Source: Xanthostigma xanthostigma
Taxonomy: Eukaryota > Arthropoda > Insecta > Raphidioptera > Raphidiidae
DNA length: 64,000 nucleotides
Assembly (NCBI GenBank): GCA_963575645.1
Contig: OY754470.1
Location: 24,100,501 to 24,164,500, forward strand
Reading direction: 5' to 3'
Positions within the stretch are counted from its first letter, which is position 1, and each line of letters opens with the position of its first letter. Positions 45,301 to 54,300 of this stretch are shown here, in pieces. A model generated the notes under the pieces. That model did no database searches and was not told the DNA's origin. It was given only the letters and a program-made list of their open reading frames with translations. The translations under genes and the position numbers were made by a program.

Positions 45301-48300
45301 ACTTTTTGATGATAAGACGTCTGCTAAAAGGAAATCCAATCGGTCATCAACAATAGGCAATCATCGATAACAGCGATTTATGTAGTTCATGAACGAACTA
45401 GTTCGAATGAACTAACTGAACACAAATGGTGACAATGAAGTGAATCAGTACATTAGTTCTCTATTGACTTTTCTGCAACTCGTAGTACAAGTTAGATTGT
45501 TTTTCGCATTGATCTGTAATTAACATATGGACTGTGGTCGACTAGTCTCTTCCAACGCTTGAAACCTCTTAGAAGCAACAAACTTGAAGTTGATAAACTT
45601 TAAGGCTAACATGTTCGATTTTCGTTAAAATAGATTACTAGGAAAATAAAACAACATCCAAATTTGTTAAAAGATTTGACAAAGTGTCAAGACTGCCATG
45701 ACTGATCTATTCCAAGTGGGTTATTTTAACCCGACTGCCGCGAAGCCAAAAAGAAAGGTTATGAGTTTAGCAGTCTATGTATGGTTGTATTTACGGATGT
45801 TCCACCGTAGCGCCTAAACTATTCATCCGACTTTGATAAATAAGGTGTCAATCGATTCGTTATTATCGGCCGGGTAACATAGGCTACATTTATTTTTGAA
45901 TTTTGGTTCCAGAGGGGAGCAAATTGAAAACAAATAAAAAATAAGTTAAAAAAAATAATTTTAATAAAAAATAAGTTCAAAAACTAAGCTACTGAAAAGT
46001 ATGAAACAAGAAAATATTTTCATCTGAGGATAGCCGTGGTCGTGTACTATCTCATATATAAATGAGGCCAGATGTATAGCGTGATGCACTTTGCCCTAGA
46101 CTCTAGGACAAAGTGCAATATTTTCTTGTTTCATACTTTTCAGTAGTCGGGTTTTAGTTTTTGAACTTATTTTTCTTAGATAGATTTAGATACACTAAAC
46201 AACTGAGGATTATAGTTTATGCAGTTTCTGCAGCCGAGTATTTGTACCTATATTAAATTGGTGACGACCCCCAAACTGTTATTTTACGATCTTTAGTGAC
46301 CCCTTTTGAAGGAGGTTTAAGTTTTTTATTTACCTTTGTCTACTATTAAAAGTATTTTTAAACTTATATTTTCCAGTCGAAAGTTCTATTCAAAGTTTCC
46401 GAGTTGTATTTATTTTAAACATTTAATTTTAAATAATACTGAATGTTATTTCGTCTAGACACGCTAAAGGCAAGAAGTGAATGATTATTATGAATATATA
46501 CAAATGACATTCACGTTATATAATATTATATAAGTAATCGTGAAACGGTACTTAGTCGATTTTGCTTTTAAAGTAAAAATTTTATATTTTAGAATACTCT
46601 ACGTTTGCAAATAAAATTATTCAATTTCAGGAGTTTTTACTGTGGTCTTGGTGTAGCCTCGGTAGTAAAGAAATTGTTCTTCATAAATCATTCTTTCTTC
46701 TTTTGCTGAACTCGCATTTAATGTCGGGTTCACAATGAGACTATCTATCACTTATCGAAATAAAACGAAAGCTATTTAAGATATTTAAAGGACATCACGT
46801 ATTCGACCGAAAGCGTATTTTTGTTCTTTCAGACGAAACCAAAAAAGTTGACTCGCGCCCCACAATTCGAGAGAGTCCTGTCGAAAAAATGTTTGACTTT
46901 TTACAAAGAATGTCACATACTACCAGCCGAAACCGAAATTTGGCCATAAGTCAAATATAATATTGAAAATGCCAAAAGTTGAAAAAAAATTATTAGGGAT
47001 CCTTTTTATAGCACGCAATTACGCTCTTGTTTCCATTTTCTATTAAGGAAAAATTTTAAATATAGAGTAACCTCTTTATAACGAATCTCAAGGGACCGAG
47101 CGTTTTTTGCGTTATAAAGAGTTTTCGTTATATGGAGGGAAGAAAGAAAAATAACCAAATTTCACCTAATTATCTGTTAACTTTGCCTGACGTTTTTTGC
47201 TATGCCAATATTTGTTTTGTATTTTATTAAGTATCTTATACATGGCTTGGGATGTGGTGGAATCATCTCCATTAAACAATAGGAATTTTTCGATAAGTTT
47301 GGCGGCATTAAGTGCTTGTTGACGCCTAAATATGAACATATTTCTTCGTATTTCTTCTGTTGCGCTATAAAGAGGGTATTAATGTATGGGTTTTAAGGTA
47401 AACCAACCAAATTGTAAAATTTTTTATACGTTATAGGGAGTTTTTCGTTATAACGAAGGACGTTATAAAGAGGTTACACTGTATATATAAAAATATATAT
47501 ACCATAAAAAGGATCCCTAATAATACGTTTTTTCACGCGTAAGAACTTCAATAAAAAATAATTCGGTTCGACATTAAAAATTTGTACTTATATCAGACAC
47601 GTGACACGATGTACATTCCAAACAAATTTTATCATTGAATCTTATTTTCGCGCGTAAAGTCAAAAACCGAAAGCAAGATTAATTTATTGGTAAGAGTACG
47701 ATAACTTGCTATGCAAAATATCCACTGGAAATTCACAATTATTGTTTTATATAACATATAACAGCGTTATTGGTCGTTTTAAGTGCGGAAAATTAATTTT
47801 TATAAATTAATTTAAAAAAATTAAATATGGTATAGTTAGTATATTATTAACTATAGCGATCGCTATCTTGTCCTATATAGTGATAAGAAAAGAGAAAGTT
47901 ATATATACCTGTGCCTATGATAAACAAAGATAGAAATATCAATTGGTTGGGATGAAATACAATTGAACGTTCAGGGCAGAGTCGTATTTGGAAATTTTAA
48001 TTTATAAAACGAATTTTAAATTTAAAACTCACATTTTCATGAAGATTGAAAACCACCGCTTTTTTTGATAAAGGGGTATGCGAATTGTCTCGCAGTGAAA
48101 CGGGAAGGGGCAAATGTGGAGTTTTTAAAAAAACAATTCCGGGGTGAACGAAAAACGGGTATGCGAATTGTAATTCTGGGGTGAACGATAAAGGGGTATG
48201 CGAATTGTCTCGCAGTGAAACGGGAAGGTGCAAATGTGGAGTTTTAAAAAAAAAAATTCCGGGGTGAACGATAAACGGGTATGCGAATTGTAATTCTGGG

Positions 48301-51300
48301 GTGAACGATAAAGGGGTATGCGAATTGTCTCGCAGTGAAACGGGAAGGGGCAAATGTTGAGTTTTTAAAAAAACAATTCCGGGGTGAACGATAAACGGGT
48401 ATGCGAATCTAAATACGACCCTGCTTCCATAACACAATCGAAAGCTGCATTCAAAGTGAGATAGTTATACAATAATTCTACACCAGTTGCTATGACGTGT
48501 ATTTGTGATTTTTGATTGGTTAGATTCAAAAAATGACAGTGAAAGACGAAAAGTAGTTCCATTTTTTTCACGTATTTTTGAGGAAATTTGTGAATAATCC
48601 GCAAAGTTTTTTTTTTTGAACGTCAAAATTTAGCGTTTTCTATGACTTAAAAAAAAAAATTTCAAAATTTGGGTGCATAGTGTTATCGTACTGGACCCTA
48701 ATTTATTTATCTTGTTTTTGTTTTTCTGTAATCTTTTGTCTTGAACTTATTTGTACTGTACAATAATAATAATTTACCGTGCAAACTTTCCGTTCATAGT
48801 AGACTAGATCGCCTATTGTGATGTCACTATCATTAAAATATAATGATTGTCAGATTTTAAACCGAAAATAGTCGAGTCAGTAAATAATTTCTTCCTCAAG
48901 TCATTTCTAGTCGATTGATAGATACAGTGGCGGTTACTCTACGAGCGCTGCAGAACAACCTAAATCTTAGATGTACTTTATAAGTTTAGAATGAATTATG
49001 TTTTCCATATTTAACCAACATTTAATATTAGGAAATAGTGTAGGTAATAGTTGCACAATCAACGCTACAGTTGAACAGCCACTGGCAGACAACAAAACTC
49101 GTGTGTTCTGTGTGGCAGACTTTCTTGCATTCTGCGCTCCGAAGCAGCACGTACATGAAACGCCATCGTCATCGTGCAACTCCCGATCCACAAGTTATAG
49201 CATGTTATTTAGATCGACTTTGAGCTGCATATACCGTCAGCACATTAGTAAAAAATAAGCACCTATCACTCTCATATACTAGAAGTGTTCACTGAATCTA
49301 TTCATTCAGTCAACACCTTTGATGACTTTTATACATACGTGATACACGACACACGACTAATGGCAGTAGTGACTAGTGTTACAGTGTATATTGCCAGGCT
49401 TTTGAAAAAAGTTAATAATTAAAACATTCTAAACATGAATGTGAGTCATTCCCCTTCGTTCCTCGTTCCCCCTCGTTCCCAGCCCGTGTTAGGATTGACC
49501 TTGCAGAACATCCATTTAAAATGTTCACTCGCCGCCCCTGGATAGATATACATATAGAAGATTATAGACCCTCGATAGTTTTTTAATCGTATTATAATAA
49601 TTGTTGGAGCGTTTAAAACAAAAAATACGTTAATTGAAGAACTTTCGCGATAATTTGGCATTCTCCGAGAATTTTCTTATCATTGTATTTCTAATCGTAT
49701 TTTTGACGCTATCAGGATTAATTATGTAGTTTTCTGTCGCTTATTAAATCGTAACGTTACACTCAATTTTTTCTTTATCAAATAAATAAAAAAAAAACAT
49801 GAGTAGTAGTTTGTCAATGAATTTCTACTCAAGTTACCACCTAGACAATGGAGTTCTACCCTTCATAGAAGTTCCAGTATAGTTGGCAAGACCAAAAGTG
49901 CACATCCCGCTAGTTTTCCATTGTATGATAAAAAAATAACAATTAAAAAATATTTTTTATAAATTTAAAAAGATTTAAAAATTTAAAGAAATAAATAATT
50001 AAAAATTGAAAAAATATTTTTTTTAAGTTTGCAAAAATAAAAAAAATTAAGAACTATACATAATATAATATATAATTAATATCAAGTGGAATAAAATAAT
50101 ACAAAATAAAAAGAAAAAAAATGAAAAAAAAAATGATTTCGTAAGGAATCGAACCCAGGACCTTGCCCTTGGGGATCCAACGGCATAACCATTACGCCAC
50201 GGCGGCCTAATACGTGTAGTGGTGTTATCACGGTATAGAAGTGTAGCACTTGTTTTATGGATTACACTATATTTACACAGCAATTATTATATTGTTTTTT
50301 TAAACTATTAGCTGTCAAAAATAATAAAATAAAACTGTTTATAAAAATTAAACTACTGAACACATTTTAGTGAATTTAAATAGGGTTCTGGTCTGATAGT
50401 AAACAAAGTGAATAAAATATAACCCAAGGCAATCCGACCAAAATTGCGATCTGTAGAGTCGTGACGTACGTACATACGTACGTACGTACGTACATACGTA
50501 CAGACCAACCGACAACTGCTGTTTGAGATTTTCAATTACAATTTTAATAGTATTTATGAACTCGAATTGATTTAAAAATGGTTCTGTTTTATAGATTAGA
50601 ATCTCCTCTTTTCAAAAAGCTTCAATTTGAATGGATTTCGTGTGAAATTAACTTAGATATAACTTCTTATATGAACGAAAGTCAGCTCTGACGCACAAAG
50701 CGATAATAAAGCACATACCGCTAGTTTAGCGGTATGTGCAATACCGTTTCACAACCACACTTATGCTGGATTGCAGAACGGATTCTCATAAAAATTGATT
50801 TGGCAATGATCTTAGATTTTAACCACATAATTACAGTTTAAATACAATCAGGAGCAGTCTAATGTCGTATTTAAACTCCCTGTCATCTAAAACATTAGAT
50901 TGTATTTATATAAAAACAAATTATTATTATATATAGAAACAGACCACTTTTCAAACTAAATTTTGATCAAAATGAATAGAAAAGAAGTGGAAACTGTACA
51001 AAAAACGATGCTAAGTATATGTACAGACCGCATTGCTGGAAGAGCTCAAGACCATACCAAAAAGCGCATATCAGAAGTGCTTCGTGTATTGGAAAAATCG
51101 CTGACACAAGTGTATTATATCTAAGGGGGGTTACTTTGAAGGAGACAAAATAAATATTGATAAATGAACGAATATTTTGCGAGAAAAATAAAAAGTCACC
51201 TTTCTTTTCGAATAAAACTCGTATACACAGTTGAAAAATATCGTTTCAATCGATCATTTTTTTTTTTTTCGAGCAAGGTTGATTTAAAACTCTACAATGC

Positions 51301-54300
51301 TTTTCATATGGAGAAATATGTATGTTCACAATCTATGGTGAATGGTCGATGTCAAATCAGATTTTCTGACAACACTATCTGCAACTGAGCATTAAGGTTG
51401 TACATTATGTAAACTAAAATGTTTTTTATCTCCAAATAATATGAAATTTGAAAAAGTGCCCTGAACTTGAAAGTTAGGCGGCCTTATTGGATTGCTTTTA
51501 TTTATATTCGTCTGTTACAAGCTCCCAATCCACAAATATCAATCTAACAATGTATTGAATAGAAAAAGTGAATTAGTATTAGGTTTAAATAACTCTAACA
51601 ACCGTAGCTTTAAAAAGCAACCCTCTGAAAAGTAGCGTCCTAAGTTCCGACTCAAGTTTAGATACGCTCCTGATGACTGTCAAGGATGGATTTGAGGTTT
51701 TGGAGCCCAAGGGTATAACAAGCATGCCACTTTTTTACCCAAATGCGCCAGAAAGAGTCATATTTTTTAAGTATTGTAACAAAACTGTTCGAGTCCGTGG
51801 TGGAAATTATTTATTTACAATAATAAATGTTCAACAAAACAGGCCATTCTACGAAGGTCGGGTTTTTACCTGCTTTCCATTTTTGTTGTCGTGGTTTGGA
51901 AAATTCTATGGAGCCCATAGTCGTCCCAACAGGGGCGCACAACAGTATCATTTAAAAAATGCGAATAATAAATAATAAATAATTTTGGCAAATAATTTTA
52001 CAATTTACAATGTGTTTACGTCTAAAATCAGCCGCCCTAGGCCTGAACCTACTCGGCCTGTAGGTAAACCCATCCACTGAACAGACTGTTGTAACGTTAA
52101 GACAGTTAAGTTACAATCGTTTGTGACACGAGCTTTAAATACATATACAACACGGTCGAACCACTGAACAAGTTGGCATATCATTTGTATTCCACAGCCC
52201 CTGTGAAGAAGGTACTACACTATACCTACCTCAGGCAGACTAGCTGCGGAGCCCGTTCCGACGAAACGTATTTCGATTGCAAATTAAGACAGAACTAAAA
52301 TTTATTATTTTACTAAACGGCGGCGTTCTGCCGCTCTTTTTTCTTCTTTCGGTTCGACGAAAATATCAAAATATATCACTGAGAGTATTCTATAAAATTT
52401 AATTTTGTCATTGCGTCACCGAATTAAATTTAATTTGTAGCAACATTATTTTAGACCGCTACCATTTCTTTGTCAATGGACACAATACTCTTTGCGTGGC
52501 CTAAACGGGCAAAAGTGAATATTCAGAAATAGAATATTGTTTTTTTACGTGAATAACCTCTGAATGGCGCGTTTGGTTGAGAGTAATTAAGCCGAAACTT
52601 TTATGGGATACGTTATATGGAAGAACGTTACGATTTTAGTATGCTTGCTGTGTGTGCGCGTTTGATTAAACATTGCTTTAGTTGAAGGCGACATCTATAT
52701 AACAGGGCGAAATTTAGTTACTAATGTTTCGTTAGATAACAAGTCGTGACGCTTGCTTTATGTATTCGTTGGATTATAACATGATTTTTGATAAAGGCAA
52801 AATTTAGTTACAGCGCGATATTTAGTTACTGGAATTTTGTTAGTTGACAAGGCGAAATTTACTTACTACGCTTTTTATTTTTCACATCTGCCAGGTATCC
52901 CACAACGACTCACATTCTTTTTTTTTTCATATTTATTATGATATACGTATCTAAAAGTGTTTTTCATGATAAAAACCGGTCAAGTGCGAGCTGAACTCGC
53001 GTAGAGAGAATTCTGCACCATTCCGTTTTCCGGGAGAACTTTAAAACAGGAATTTCGTTTAAGTTTTCGTATAAACTATAAGTGAGATTTTATATTCCCT
53101 ATTTTTTCAAAATGGAGATCTCCAATTAGTTTTCTTTCTTATCAGAAATTCAGCATTATCTAGAGTAGATGTTGCGGTCTATACACGAATTCGGTCAATG
53201 ACCGAAATAAATGCGCAAAACTAGTTTTGACCAAACCCGAAATCTTACATTTAAACGGGTATTGAATGTCATAAAATGAGCAATACTAGTTTGCGCATTT
53301 TCAGTTGGACAAAACTAGTTCTGTCTATTTCCGAACGGGCAATACTATGGCATCGGAATCATCTTTGCGTTTTTTAATTAACTTTTCCACTTCAACGATA
53401 TACTTTATTATATCAAAGCGATTTATTATTCTGTACTGTTTAGCAGACAGAGGTTTGAATTCAGCTTTCAACAAATTTGCTTTCTTAACCTCACTTAGTG
53501 TGTAGTAAGGTAATTATGTTTCGTCATAAAATTATGTTTCAGAAGCCTCCAATAGCCGAAGTAGTTGAGACTCGAATTGACCTTGCATTTTTACTTAATT
53601 ATTACACCATTATATTAATTATAATATTCAGGAGGACAATTCAATAGGTAGGTAAATAAACAAGACCATAACCCTACTTTTATTCGGGTTCGGACGTTGA
53701 TTGAATGAAACAAGTAGAATTAGTATTATCCGTTCAGAAATGGACAGAACTAGTTTTGTCCAACTGAAAATGCGCAAAACTAGTTTTGCTCATTTTGTAA
53801 CACTCAATACGCGTTTAAATGTAAGATTTCGGGTTTGGTAAATATTCGTTGGTCAAAACTAGTTTTGCGCATTTATTTCGGTCATTGGCCGAATTCGGGT
53901 ATAGATCGTAACATAGACACGGAATTAAAGAGTTTTGTTCTCAGTTTAGCAAGATTCACTAATATTATTCGATAATGCGACGAAACCGTTAACGAATCCG
54001 TGAAACTCATGATTTTAAAATGTTTCTTGTAACGTGTCTCGTGTGATTTATGACGTAAGTGATCAGATAATTTTATTCAACCATATTATTTAAACAAAAA
54101 CGTTAAACTGTTCATATAGTTGGAAATGTTACTTAATCATTAAACTAGCACTTTGAATGAAATATTCAAGAAAGTGTATATTTCGTAATCGTATGTGCAG
54201 AGTAGGTGTACTCCACAGAACAGTAAAAGTAATTGTTCTGTGGTGTACTCACTATGAAAACAATTACAGAGTAAACGAATAGACTCACTGGAATTTTTTA

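Noticed and set aside
47997-48437. A 146-codon ORF with repeated peptide blocks
   Set aside because: It is a translation of the 120-bp minisatellite; a period divisible by three keeps the frame open by chance.
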